DNA from: Gammaproteobacteria bacterium
GTDB taxonomy: Bacteria; Pseudomonadota; Gammaproteobacteria; Ga0077536
Assembly: GCA_016209015.1 (NCBI GenBank)
Contig: JACQWY010000014.1
Location: forward strand, 62,001-126,000
Reading direction: 5' to 3'
Length of the DNA: 64,000 nt
The notes beneath the pieces are model-generated. The model had not been told where the DNA came from. It searched no databases and saw only the letters and a program-made list of their open reading frames with translations. Shown here piece by piece: positions 1 to 7,660 of this stretch (positions within the stretch are counted from its first letter, which is position 1; each line of letters begins with the position of its first letter). A program made the position numbers and the translations under genes.

Positions 1-19
1 GCGGGCTGCGCGCGCACGT

Positions 20-793
20 TCAGGCCGGCGCTCGGGTGCCCAGGATGAATTCGCGTTCCTTCATGCGATGGAGGATCGCATGGCCACCGGCGATGACGGC
101 ATCGGGGTTCGTGCTGCCGAGTTCCTCGGCGATGCCGCGCAGCACGGACATGGCCGGCCGGCCGGGCTCCGTGCGCAGCAGTTCGAAGAGTCGCGCCGAA
201 GCGGGATTGAGATCGAGCACGGAGAAATCGTGGCGCCGGGTACGGAACGCGACGAGGCGGGTCGCCTGCGCCGGCGGCTCCGTCGGCTGGTTCGACGCGT
301 CGATCAGGTGCACGGGCCAGGTGTAGGTGACGTACTCGTGAATCGGGTTGAACACGATCTCCCCCGAAAGCAGGTCGCCCTCGGGATCGATTCCCGTCTC
401 GTCGAGCCGCCTCTCGTCCGCGCCGACGAGCGTCTCGAGCCAGTCGAAATGCGCGAGCTCCCAGAGATAGGGCGGGTCATCCGGGGCGGTGCGCTCGTGC
501 TCGAGGTAGTCCATGAATTCGAGCGGCAGCTCGATGAAGAGCGAAGTGCGCGCCTTGTGGCGAACGAAGTAGTCGCGCACGAGCGCGACCCAGGCCTCGT
601 CGTCGAGGATGGCGCGGATCCGCGGAAAATTCTCCGCCATGAAGCGCTCGGCATTCGCGAACGCGGCGTAGGCATACAGACCGAGACGACGCGCGTCGAG
701 CCCGGGCGGAACGGGCGTGTTGTCGGGATCGCGAAGATAGCGCGTGAACTCGCGCTGGAGGCGTACGAACTCGGGGACCGGAGTCTGGCTCAT
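20..793 (-). CDS. HvfC-like DUF2063 protein, MNIO partner
   Basis: A 257-aa protein of the HvfC/DUF2063 (putative DNA-binding domain) family, which accompanies MNIO/DUF692 enzymes and is thought to present or recognise the precursor peptide. The N-terminal ~110 residues carry the family pattern (LQREFTRYLRD near residue 13, then a YAYAAFANAERFM helix and an NFP motif near 60). The C-terminal half is a mixed segment ending in a helix-turn-helix-like stretch (residues ~200-250). Its ATG overlaps the TGA of the MNIO gene (ATGA), so the two are translationally coupled and the order is precursor, enzyme, partner. Only 19 bases lie beyond its stop, so a fourth operon member cannot be judged. The family call is good; the role is known only by analogy. 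Confidence 0.82.
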   Translation of the reverse strand: MSQTPVPEFVRLQREFTRYLRDPDNTPVPPGLDARRLGLYAYAAFANAERFMAENFPRIRAILDDEAWVALVRDYFVRHKARTSLFIELPLEFMDYLEHERTAPDDPPYLWELAHFDWLETLVGADERRLDETGIDPEGDLLSGEIVFNPIHEYVTYTWPVHLIDASNQPTEPPAQATRLVAFRTRRHDFSVLDLNPASARLFELLRTEPGRPAMSVLRGIAEELGSTNPDAVIAGGHAILHRMKEREFILGTRAPA

Positions 794-1650
794 GACGCCG
801 CCCTTCCGCCGCAGCGCTGCTGGATCTCGTGGATGCGCGCGACTTCCTTCACGACCGTGTCGAGCGAAGGAATGTGCTCATCGCGCTCGAGGAGCGTCGG
901 GAACACACCGAAGATTCCATAGGCGCTTTCGAGCAGCTCCCACACGGGGTCGATCACATCCGTGCCATGGGTATCGACGATCACGCCGTCGGGATCGCGG
1001 AAGTGGCCCGCGATGTGCGCGTAGGCGATGCGATCGGCCGGAAGCTGCTTCAGGAACTCCACGGGATCGAAGCCGTAGTTCTGGCTGTTCACGTAGATGT
1101 TGTTGATGTCGATGAGGAACCGGCAGTCCGCCTTCTCGAAGATCCGCTGCGTGAATTCGAGCTCGGAGATCTCCTGGCTGAGCGCGACGTAGTACGAGGG
1201 ATTCTCCACGACGATGCGCTCGCCGAGGATGTCCTGGACCTGCATGATGCGGGAGGCGAGATGGTCTGCGGCCTCGAGGGTGAACGGCATCGGCAGGAGC
1301 TCGTAGAGCTGGCCGGATTCCGCGCAGAACGTCAGGTGATCGCCGTAGCACTTCGCGCCGTAGCGCTTGCAGAACTCGCCGATGCGCTTGATATAGGGAA
1401 CATCGAGCGGATCCGGTCCGCCCAGATTGAGCAACAGACCGTGGCACACGAGATCGGTGCGCGCGACGATCTTCTCGAATGCTTCGCCGATCCGGCCCCC
1501 GGCGCCGATCCAGTTCTCCGGCGCGACCTCCATGAACGAGATGGGCTCGGGAATCGCTTCAAGGAGAGACCCCAGGTGGGGTCTTCTGAGGCCCAGACCG
1601 GCGCCGTGCACCGGGAAATCCCGGCGCACGGCGTCGGTGCTGGAGGACAC
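790..1650 (-). CDS. MNIO-family (DUF692) oxidase, HvfB/BufB-like
   Basis: Multinuclear non-heme iron oxidase (DUF692), a TIM-barrel enzyme. Characterised relatives modify cysteines of a RiPP precursor, for example to 5-thiooxazoles. Family motifs in order from the chosen start are EVAPENW, CHGLLLNLGG, YGDHLTFC, VENPSYY, LIDINNIYVNSQN, YAHIAGH and DTHG, which supply the His/Asp/Glu metal ligands. The open frame extends upstream to 1851, but that extension is the out-of-frame shadow of the precursor gene and is Arg/Ala-rich nonsense. The best start is therefore the GTG at 1650, five bases after the precursor stop, giving 286 aa, the usual family length. It overlaps the HvfC-like gene by 4 nt. 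The substrate is most likely the protein encoded immediately upstream. Confidence 0.88.
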   Translation of the reverse strand: MSSSTDAVRRDFPVHGAGLGLRRPHLGSLLEAIPEPISFMEVAPENWIGAGGRIGEAFEKIVARTDLVCHGLLLNLGGPDPLDVPYIKRIGEFCKRYGAKCYGDHLTFCAESGQLYELLPMPFTLEAADHLASRIMQVQDILGERIVVENPSYYVALSQEISELEFTQRIFEKADCRFLIDINNIYVNSQNYGFDPVEFLKQLPADRIAYAHIAGHFRDPDGVIVDTHGTDVIDPVWELLESAYGIFGVFPTLLERDEHIPSLDTVVKEVARIHEIQQRCGGRAAS

Positions 1651-1654
1651 AGGC

Positions 1655-1978
1655 TTACTTCTTGCCCTTGCCTTCGAGGTGGGCCATCGAGCAGCTCGAG
1701 CCGGCGAACGTGCCGCACACCGCCGGGTCCTTCGTGCCGGTGGCGATCTTGCCGCCCGCGTAGGCAGCCATGCCGTCACCGCCGTACTTGAAGCCGGTCT
1801 CGTCGTTGATGTTGACCTTGTTGCCCTGCATGTCGCGCGCTTCCGCAGCAACCGTCACGCCGGCCCCGAATTCCACCATCTGGAACGGATTGTCGGCAGC
1901 GCTGAGGGGCGCAGACATCGCGAGCACGATCGTCGAACCCAACGCCGCGGCGACGGGCTTCAGGCTGTTTTTCTTCAT
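1655..1978 (-). CDS. Secreted HvfA-like MNIO precursor peptide
   Basis: A 107-aa small secreted protein, first gene of the MNIO operon. Residues 1-28 form a signal peptide (KK start, hydrophobic core, cleavage likely after PLSA). The mature part begins NPFQMVEFGAG, similar to HvfA/BufA mature starts. The usual repeated EGKCG motif is absent: the tail reads HLEGKGKK, and the only cysteines are C88 (in VCG) and C96 (in SSCS). A strong Shine-Dalgarno (GGAGGAAGG) precedes the ATG. By analogy with bufferins and HvfA the modified peptide would bind copper or another metal in the periplasm. The divergent cysteine pattern makes the exact modification uncertain. Confidence 0.75.
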   Translation of the reverse strand: MKKNSLKPVAAALGSTIVLAMSAPLSAADNPFQMVEFGAGVTVAAEARDMQGNKVNINDETGFKYGGDGMAAYAGGKIATGTKDPAVCGTFAGSSCSMAHLEGKGKK

Positions 1979-2191
1979 ATGACCTTCCTCCTCACACTAT
2001 TATTGAACGCTTCGGTATCCCGGCCCCCTGCATCCCTCGCCGCAGTACCAGGACTGCATCCTTGGCGCAGTGCTGAGAGGTCTCGTTCCGGGTCGCGGGA
2101 AACTGATGGTATTACTCGGGTCCACGCAAGTCTACCCGACAGACCCGGGGACCCGGGCGGAGCGAGGCGCGCGCGCGGCGGCGTACAGTGC

Positions 2192-2223
2192 AAAAAAAAC
2201 CCCGCTCGACATTGTCTGCGGGG
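2192..2223 (-). terminator. Orphan leftward intrinsic-terminator-like hairpin
   Basis: Read on the minus strand, CCCCGC (2223-2218) pairs with GCGGGG (2205-2200), with an inner GAC/GTC pair, and is followed by eight T residues (2199-2192). This is a normal rho-independent terminator facing left. No leftward gene lies upstream of it, since the next gene at 2292 is rightward. It could therefore end a short leader RNA or sRNA, or attenuate transcription into the hvfA-like operon that starts 214 bases further on. The 1979-2291 gap holds nothing else I can name. Confidence 0.6.
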
Positions 2224-2291
2224 TAACGCAAAGTGAAGCGTAATGCTATCGCTACGGCGAAGAATGGTATGGTGGCTGACCGTTCGTGCTC

Positions 2292-3386
2292 ATGGGAAAT
2301 AGTCCTATAGACCCTAAGTTGCCAGCTAATCGCCGGCAGTCCCTCCCGCTCCTCGCTCTCGTCCTGCTCGTTCCGCTCGCGGCCGGTACGGTCTCCGCGG
2401 ACAGCGGCGGCGCGGCCTATGGCCGCGGTGATTTCGGCGCGGCGGCGGCGCAGTTCATGGCGCAGGCTCAGCACGGCGACGCCGTCGCCGAGAACAACCT
2501 CGGCGTGCTCTATCTCAAGGGCAAGGGTGTTCCGCAGGACTATGCGCAGGCCCGGACCTGGTTCGAGCAGGCCGCCGCCCAGGACCTGCCCGGCGCGATG
2601 TTCAACCTCGGCATGATGTACTTGCGCGGCTACGGTATGCCCGTCGACGCCCGGCAGGCGCTGCTCTGGCTCGACAAGGCGGCCGACAAGGGCGACCGCG
2701 AAGCGCAGTTCTTCGCCGGTCTCCAGTACTACAAGGGCAACGGGGTCGAGCGCGACTTCGCGACCGCCGCCCGGCGTTTCGAAGCGGCCGCCGCGCAGGA
2801 TCTCACCGCCGCCCAGTACAATCTCGCGGTCATGTACCTGCGCGGCGATGGTCAACCGAAGAACGAATCCGTCGCCATTCACTGGCTCACGAAGGCGGCG
2901 ACGCGCAAGCACGAAGCATCCGCGCTCGCCCTCGGTCAGATCCACCTCTCCCACGCCGACGAGCCCGAGCAGGCGAGGCTCGCGCTCGAAAGCTTCCGGC
3001 AACTCGCCGAATCGGGCAACGACGAAGCCCAGGTTGCGCTCGGCATGATGTACACGACCGGTCAGGCCGCGAAGCAGGATTACGAGGAGGGTCGCTTCTG
3101 GCTGCTGCAGGCCGCGAAGCAGGGCTCGCCGCAGGCCGCGCTCGACCTCGGCAATCTATACGCCCAGGGCATCGGCGTCGATAAGGACCTCTCCCGGGCT
3201 TACGCGTGGTACACGCTCGGCGCGGAAGCCGGCGACACCGTCGCCAAGCACAACCTCGAAGTCCTGCGACCGCGCATGAACGCCGACCAGCTCGAACAGG
3301 CCGGACGCCACATGATCGACTTCAAGAGTCAGCCGAGCGTGGCCGCGGACGGGAAGGCGGCGGGCGGCGACACCGCCGCGCAGTAG
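2292..3386 (+). CDS. Sel1-like repeat (SLR) periplasmic protein
   Basis: A protein of about 364 aa made of roughly seven tandem Sel1-type TPR repeats (residues ~60-320). Each is about 36 residues with the A..LG.(L/M)Y..G.GV..D...A..W...AA.(Q/K)G pattern. The N-terminus has a hydrophobic signal segment (ALVLLVPLAAGTVSADS), so it is probably exported. SLR proteins are scaffolds for protein contacts, and no enzymatic residues are visible. The start is either the GTG at 2286 or the ATG at 2292, both in frame, without a clear Shine-Dalgarno. The gene is followed after 2 nt by a small lipoprotein gene. The partner is unknown. Confidence 0.85.
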   Translation: MGNSPIDPKLPANRRQSLPLLALVLLVPLAAGTVSADSGGAAYGRGDFGAAAAQFMAQAQHGDAVAENNLGVLYLKGKGVPQDYAQARTWFEQAAAQDLPGAMFNLGMMYLRGYGMPVDARQALLWLDKAADKGDREAQFFAGLQYYKGNGVERDFATAARRFEAAAAQDLTAAQYNLAVMYLRGDGQPKNESVAIHWLTKAATRKHEASALALGQIHLSHADEPEQARLALESFRQLAESGNDEAQVALGMMYTTGQAAKQDYEEGRFWLLQAAKQGSPQAALDLGNLYAQGIGVDKDLSRAYAWYTLGAEAGDTVAKHNLEVLRPRMNADQLEQAGRHMIDFKSQPSVAADGKAAGGDTAAQ

Positions 3387-3388
3387 CC

Positions 3389-3643
3389 GTGCCTGCAGCA
3401 CGCGCGCCCGCGACGGGCCGAATCCTCATCCCGCTGCGCAGTCCGGCCGCATTGCTGTTCCTCGGCGCCCTGAGCGCCTGCGCAACGCCGCCTCGTCCGC
3501 CTGCCGTCCCGTCCGGCGATGCAGCGCGTGACAGCGGCTGTGCCCTCCAGTGCCAGCGCTGGGCGGATCAGTGCGATGTCGATCCGCGCGGTGTCCGACG
3601 CTGCCGGCATGTCTGCGAGCGGTTCGGGGAACACTGCGAATGA
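3389..3643 (+). CDS. Small twin-CX3C lipoprotein
   Basis: An 84-aa ORF beginning with GTG 2 nt after the Sel1 gene stop and ending in an ATGA overlap with the nucleotidase gene. It has a basic start, a hydrophobic stretch and a lipobox ending at Cys31 (FLGALSAC), so it is predicted to be a lipoprotein. The mature part has six cysteines in two copies of the same pattern: C51-x3-C55-x6-C62 and C72-x3-C76-x6-C83. This suggests a small disulfide-bonded helical hairpin. I do not recognise a named family. Its tight packing between two solid genes supports it being real; the exact start is uncertain. Confidence 0.6.
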   Translation: MPAARAPATGRILIPLRSPAALLFLGALSACATPPRPPAVPSGDAARDSGCALQCQRWADQCDVDPRGVRRCRHVCERFGEHCE

Positions 3644-4299
3644 GCGGCTCCCTGCTCACCGCGATCGACACCGTGGTGCTCGACATGGACGGAACCCTGC
3701 TCGATCTCTACTTCGATCAGCGACTGTGGCTCGAGCTCCTGCCCCGGCGCTACGCGGCGCTGCGCGGTATGCCGCTCGCCGCCGCGGAAATCGAGGTCCG
3801 CGAACGTCTGCAGGCCGAGCGCGGCACGCTCGCGTGGTACTGCATGGATCACTGGTCGCGGGAATTCGGGCTCGACGTCCCCGCGCTCGAAGGCGAGCTC
3901 GAGCATCTGATCATGGTGCGTCCCGGCACCGAAGCATTCCTGAATCATCTCGCGGGCCGGGGCATCCGCTCGGTGCTCGCGACGAACGCCCATCCCGCGA
4001 GCCTGGCGCGCAAGCTGCGCTGCACGGGCCTCGGGCGCTATTTCGACGACGTCGTCAGCGCCCACGAATTCGGCGCACCCAAAGAGGTACGGGCGTTCTG
4101 GGAGCGGCTGACCGCGCGGCTCGGCATCGAGCCCTCGCGGGCACTCTTCGTCGACGACAATCTCGCGGTGCTGCAATCCGCGGCCGCTTTCGGCATCCGC
4201 CACGTCTGGGGCGTGCGCACGCCGAACAGTCGCGGCCCGGCCATCAGCCACGACGGCTTCCCGGGCGTCGATTATCTCTCCGAGCTGCTCGCCGTCTGA
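3640..4299 (+). CDS. yrfG: HAD-family GMP/IMP nucleotidase (YrfG-like)
   Basis: A 219-aa HAD hydrolase matching the YrfG purine nucleotidase in length and motifs. Motif I is DMDGTLLDL near residue 12, motif II is the ATNAH segment near 110, and motif III/IV is the lysine of GAPKE followed by FVDDN near 170. It would dephosphorylate GMP/IMP in the cytoplasm. The ATG overlaps the preceding lipoprotein stop, and the upstream extension of the frame (to 3550) is only that gene's shadow. The 3' end overlaps convergent trmB by 28 bp. The HAD call is certain, the substrate is by analogy. Confidence 0.86.
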   Translation: MSGSLLTAIDTVVLDMDGTLLDLYFDQRLWLELLPRRYAALRGMPLAAAEIEVRERLQAERGTLAWYCMDHWSREFGLDVPALEGELEHLIMVRPGTEAFLNHLAGRGIRSVLATNAHPASLARKLRCTGLGRYFDDVVSAHEFGAPKEVRAFWERLTARLGIEPSRALFVDDNLAVLQSAAAFGIRHVWGVRTPNSRGPAISHDGFPGVDYLSELLAV

Positions 4300-5009
4300 C
4301 GCGGCGCCGGGTCCGGCGCGCGCGCGAGACAGAAGTCGAAGATCCGCCGGTTCTCGCGCAGTCCCTTGCGCTCGAACTTCGTGACGATGCGTGCCTTCAG
4401 GCGCGGCGCGTAACGCGCCGCTCCGGCGAGGTTCAGCCAGTCGCGCAGCGGCGCGGTCACTTCGATGACGTGCTCGGCATAGCCCTCGATGTCGGTCGCG
4501 ACGTAGAGCCTGCCCTGCGGCAGCAGTTTCGGCCGCAGCCGCGCGAGGAACGGCGCCTGCACGAGGCGGCGCTTGTGGTGGCGCGTCTTCGGCCAGGGAT
4601 CGGGAAAGAAGACGTAGACGCCGGAGAGGCTGCCGTCCGGCAGGCGCGCAAGCAGATCGTTCACGTCGCCGCCGTAGACGCGCACGTTCGAGAGCCCGCG
4701 CTTGTCGAGGCGGTTCAACAGATGCCCGAGGCCCGGACGGTGCACTTCGGCGGCGATGAAATCGAACTCGTGATGCGCCTCGGCGAGCGCCAGCATGCAC
4801 TCGCCGTCGCCGGCACCGATTTCGAGATGCAGAGGCGCGCGGCGCCCGAAACACGCCGCGGGCACGATCGGTCCGGACTCCGGCAGCGCATAGACCGGCC
4901 ACAGATCCCGCAACGCCGCCGCCTGCGAGGTGGTGATGCGGCCCTCGCGACGCACGAAACTGCGGACCGGGCGCAGTCGCAGTTCGGAGGACTCCTGATA
5001 TTCGGACAT
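4272..5009 (-). CDS. trmB: tRNA (guanine-N7)-methyltransferase
   Basis: A 245-aa SAM-dependent methyltransferase that makes m7G46 in tRNA. Diagnostic features are the SAM-binding LEIGAGDGE segment, the FIAAEVHRPGLGHLL stretch, and the TrmB signature VFFPDPWPKTRHHKRRL with its PDPWPK core. A C-terminal KFERKGLRENRRIFD follows. The start is the ATG at 5009; the longer open frame runs back through thiG and is a shadow. It is the last gene of the leftward receiver/MBL/thiS/thiG/trmB series, 38 bases after thiG. Confidence 0.95.
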   Translation of the reverse strand: MSEYQESSELRLRPVRSFVRREGRITTSQAAALRDLWPVYALPESGPIVPAACFGRRAPLHLEIGAGDGECMLALAEAHHEFDFIAAEVHRPGLGHLLNRLDKRGLSNVRVYGGDVNDLLARLPDGSLSGVYVFFPDPWPKTRHHKRRLVQAPFLARLRPKLLPQGRLYVATDIEGYAEHVIEVTAPLRDWLNLAGAARYAPRLKARIVTKFERKGLRENRRIFDFCLARAPDPAPRQTASSSER

Positions 5010-5047
5010 GGTGCTGCCGCCGTCGCCCCGTGCGGGGCGGGGCGCGC

Positions 5048-5845
5048 TCAGAAGAACGTGCCGTCGATGGGCGAGGAAGCCGAAGCGTAAGCCCGGCGCG
5101 GCATGCGGCCCGCACGATGAGCGAGACGTCCCGCTGCGACGGCGTGCCGCATGGCCTCGGCCATGAGCACCGGGTCGCGCGCTTCGGCGATCGCCGTGTT
5201 CATGAGCACGGCATCGCAGCCGAGCTCCATGGCGATCGAAGCATCGGACGCCGTGCCGACACCGGCATCGACGATGACCGGCACATTCGCGTTCGCGACG
5301 ATCTCGCGGATCGTGTAGCGATTCTGGATGCCGAGCCCGGAGCCGATCGGCGCGGCGAGCGGCATGATGGCGACGCAGCCGAGCGCTTCGAGCCGTCGCG
5401 CCATGATCGGATCGTCGGTCGTGTAGACCATCACCTTGAAGCCGTCGTTGCACAGCACCTCGGCCGCGCGCAGGGTCTCGACGATGTTCGGGTAGAGCGT
5501 TTTCTGATCGCCCAGCACTTCGAGCTTCACGAGGTCGTGGCCATCCAGCAGCTCGCGCGCGAGCCGGCAGGTGCGGATCGCGGAGTCGGCGTCGTAGCAG
5601 CCGGCGGTGTTCGGGAGCAGCGTGTAGCGATCGGGGGTGATGTAGTCGAGGAGGTTCGGCGCGCCCGCCTCCTGACCGACGTTCGTGCGGCGGATCGCGA
5701 CGGTCACGATCTGCGCCCCGCTCGCTTCGATTGCCCGCTTCGTCTCGTCGAAATCCTTGTACTTGCCGGTGCCGACGAGCAGCCGGGACGCGTAGCTTAT
5801 GCCGGCGATGACGAGGGGATCGGTCGTGGACGAAACGGAACTCAT
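5048..5845 (-). CDS. thiG: Thiazole synthase ThiG
   Basis: A 265-aa TIM-barrel enzyme that builds the thiazole phosphate of thiamine from DXP, dehydroglycine and sulfur carried on ThiS. Family motifs are [11 protein letters not shown] at the N-terminus with the Schiff-base Lys later in LVKLEVLGD, then the phosphate-binding GSGLGIQN and [13 protein letters not shown]. The ATG at 5845 gives the standard N-terminus ([12 protein letters not shown]); the frame's earlier ATG at 5908 would overlap thiS. It directly follows thiS, as expected for a pair that works as one complex. Confidence 0.95.
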   Translation of the reverse strand: MSSVSSTTDPLVIAGISYASRLLVGTGKYKDFDETKRAIEASGAQIVTVAIRRTNVGQEAGAPNLLDYITPDRYTLLPNTAGCYDADSAIRTCRLARELLDGHDLVKLEVLGDQKTLYPNIVETLRAAEVLCNDGFKVMVYTTDDPIMARRLEALGCVAIMPLAAPIGSGLGIQNRYTIREIVANANVPVIVDAGVGTASDASIAMELGCDAVLMNTAIAEARDPVLMAEAMRHAVAAGRLAHRAGRMPRRAYASASSPIDGTFF

Positions 5846-5882
5846 GATGACGAACGGGCCGGTGTTGAAACTGGGAATGATG

Positions 5883-6080
5883 CTATCCGCCCCCGACGGC
5901 TTGCACAACTTCCACGCGGTCGCCGCCGTTCAGGATGGTGCTCGCGTAACGGCTGCGCGGCACGATTTCACCGTTCACCTCGATTGCGTAGCGGCCGCGC
6001 AGCGCGAGCCCCGCCGCGAGCTCCGCGAGCGTCGTTCCGTCGGCGGCAGCGTGCGCCGCACCGTTCACCAGCAATTGCAT
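5883..6080 (-). CDS. thiS: Sulfur carrier protein ThiS
   Basis: A 65-aa ubiquitin-fold sulfur carrier (starts MQLLVNG) ending in QAVGGG. The C-terminal Gly-Gly is adenylated and thiocarboxylated, and ThiG takes the sulfur for thiazole formation. The ATG at 6080 gives the normal length; the earlier start at 6116 would overlap the preceding MBL gene. It lies 10 bases after that gene and just before thiG. No thiF, thiO or thiH is in the window. Confidence 0.92.
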   Translation of the reverse strand: MQLLVNGAAHAAADGTTLAELAAGLALRGRYAIEVNGEIVPRSRYASTILNGGDRVEVVQAVGGG

Positions 6081-6090
6081 GGAAATACCG

Positions 6091-6999
6091 TCAGAGATCG
6101 ACGACGAGCCCTTCATAGGCGATGTGACAGGCCATCGTGCTGCCGCGTTCCGCGATGATGCGCAGGCAATCGTCGTGGATGCTGCCGACCTTGCCGTCGT
6201 CGTAAGTCGGGTCGTGGTGGTAGAGGTAGAGCGCCTTCACGCCGGCCTCGATCGCGAAGTTCACGGTGTCGACGTAGCAGGAATGACCCCAGCCGCGTTT
6301 TCGATCGTAGTCGTGAGGCGTGTACTGCGCGTCGTGAATGAGGATGTCCGTCCCGCGAATCGCGGCGAGCTCCGCCGTGCGCTCCTCCGTCTCGATCTTC
6401 TTGAGCAACTGGTGCTCCTCGGCGTCGAACTCCTCGTAGCGGCGCGCTATCGCCGACTTCAGGAAATCGATCTCGTTGTCGGAGATGTACACCACGCTCT
6501 TGCCGGCGACGTTGAGCCGGTAGCCATAGGTCATGCCCGGATGATGCACGCTGTGGTAAGCGACGCCGATCGGCCCGTGCTGCAATCCGCCGCGATTCGG
6601 ATTCACGTACTCGATGTGCGCCATCCAGGTCTCGGTCTCCACCGGGAAATACGGCGCCTTCATCTGGTTGGAGAGCTTCTGCTCGATGTCCGCGGCGCTC
6701 TCGCCCGGACCGAAGAACTTGATCGTCCACTTCGGCGAGAACGCCGGTTGGAAGAACGGCAGCCCGCAGATGTGATCCCAGTGGTAGTGCGTGAAGACCA
6801 CCATCATTTCCGACAGGTCGCCCGCCTGCATGAGCGCCTCGCCGAGCGGGATGATGCCCGTGCCGCCGTCGAGGACGAGCAGCGAATCGCCGGAGCGCAC
6901 TTCGACGCAGGACGTGTTGCCGCCGACGCCGAGGTGGGTCTTGTGAGGGGCGGCGTACGAACCACGGACGCCCCAGAAGCGCAGATAGGAGCCGCTCAT
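6091..6999 (-). CDS. MBL-fold metallohydrolase paired with a receiver protein
   Basis: A 302-aa metallo-beta-lactamase-fold hydrolase. The zinc signature HYHWDH is at residues 71-76 (H71, H73, D75, H76). It is followed by a HSVHHPG histidine segment, the metal-bridging Asp region YISDNE, and a late histidine in LYLYHHDP. The start FWGVRGSYAAP and LLVLDGGTG resemble the class II cAMP-phosphodiesterase/RNase Z-like branch. There is no signal peptide, so it is cytoplasmic. Its ATG overlaps the stop of the CheY-like receiver gene, suggesting the receiver controls or partners this enzyme. The substrate is unknown; a cyclic or modified nucleotide is plausible but unproven. Confidence 0.85.
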   Translation of the reverse strand: MSGSYLRFWGVRGSYAAPHKTHLGVGGNTSCVEVRSGDSLLVLDGGTGIIPLGEALMQAGDLSEMMVVFTHYHWDHICGLPFFQPAFSPKWTIKFFGPGESAADIEQKLSNQMKAPYFPVETETWMAHIEYVNPNRGGLQHGPIGVAYHSVHHPGMTYGYRLNVAGKSVVYISDNEIDFLKSAIARRYEEFDAEEHQLLKKIETEERTAELAAIRGTDILIHDAQYTPHDYDRKRGWGHSCYVDTVNFAIEAGVKALYLYHHDPTYDDGKVGSIHDDCLRIIAERGSTMACHIAYEGLVVDL

Positions 7000-7385
7000 C
7001 TCGCGGCCGCGCCGTTCGTGTACTTCAGGATCAATTCCTGGATGGTCTTCGTCGCCATGGGCTTGGCAACGAAGTCCACGACACCGAGGTCTTTCGCCAC
7101 CGTCCGGTCCTGTGCGTAGTCCTTCGAGCTGATGACGACCGTCGGCGTATCGCCGTGCAGCGGCAGACGCCGCAGCTCCTGCAGGAAGATCAGCCCGTCC
7201 TTGTCCGGCATGATGATGTCGAGGAAGAGCAGGTCGGGTTTGTGGTCCACGAGATAGCTCATCGCCTCTTCCGCGGAGGCATACGTCTTGAGCTCGACGT
7301 CGATGCTGCCCGCCACGCGCTCGAAGAACACCCGTACGGCGGGGCTGTCGTCGACGACCACGATGGTGGGATTGGCTTTGGGCAT
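6996..7385 (-). CDS. Single-domain CheY-like response regulator
   Basis: A 129-aa stand-alone receiver domain. The acidic pair D12-D13, phospho-acceptor D56 (FLDIIMPDKDG), a Ser in VISS near 86 and the invariant K108 (AKP) are all present, so it should be phosphorylatable. It has no output domain. It overlaps the downstream MBL-fold gene by 4 nt, and that protein is the most likely output. No histidine kinase is adjacent. It is the first gene of the leftward operon; a TATAAT hexamer lies about 70 bases upstream. Confidence 0.92.
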   Translation of the reverse strand: MPKANPTIVVVDDSPAVRVFFERVAGSIDVELKTYASAEEAMSYLVDHKPDLLFLDIIMPDKDGLIFLQELRRLPLHGDTPTVVISSKDYAQDRTVAKDLGVVDFVAKPMATKTIQELILKYTNGAAAR

Positions 7386-7453
7386 GATTCGATGGCTACT
7401 GGAAACCCACTCCTGACTTTCGAACGCAGGCCTAACTATATGACGGTGCGCGT

Positions 7454-7459
7454 ATTATA
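7454..7459 (-). promoter_or_regulatory. Possible -10 element for the receiver/MBL/thi operon
   Basis: The minus strand carries a perfect TATAAT here, 69 bases upstream of the receiver gene start. No good -35 is present at 16-18 bp. It is the best promoter candidate in the 7386-7546 gap, in which I see no gene. Confidence 0.4.
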
Positions 7460-7546
7460 GACGAGCCTCCTGGCATATCGAGCACTATTTGCCGGGGGCG
7501 TGCGCGGAGCGGTGTCGAGCGGACTCGGGGGCGCATCGCGGTTGGT

Positions 7547-7576
7547 TTGACTGACCGGGGCAAACGATTGGAGAAT
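7547..7576 (+). promoter_or_regulatory. Sigma-70 promoter of tRNA-Gly
   Basis: TTGACT at 7547-7552 and GAGAAT at 7571-7576, spacer 18 bp. The predicted start lies just before the mature tRNA 5' end at 7587, the usual arrangement for a single tRNA gene. Confidence 0.55.
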
Positions 7577-7586
7577 GAGGCCGCCC

Positions 7587-7660
7587 GCGGGTGTAGTTCA
7601 ATGGTAGAACATCAGCTTCCCAAGCTGAGAGCGTGGGTTCGATTCCCATCACCCGCTCCA
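7587..7660 (+). tRNA. tRNA-Gly (anticodon CCC)
   Basis: A full cloverleaf: acceptor GCGGGTG pairs with CACCCGC, the D-arm is GTTC..GAAC, the anticodon stem TCAGC/GCTGA encloses loop TTCCCAA (anticodon CCC), and a T-arm with TTCGATT follows. The discriminator is T and CCA is encoded. The sequence is close to E. coli glyU. It reads the GGG codon. The terminal A of CCA is also the first base of an ATG for the downstream HD-domain gene. Confidence 0.97.

Noticed and set aside
1651-1851. N-terminal extension of the MNIO enzyme to 1851
   Set aside because: It overlaps the precursor gene in another frame and is Arg/Ala/Thr-rich without family similarity; GTG 1650 fits the family length.
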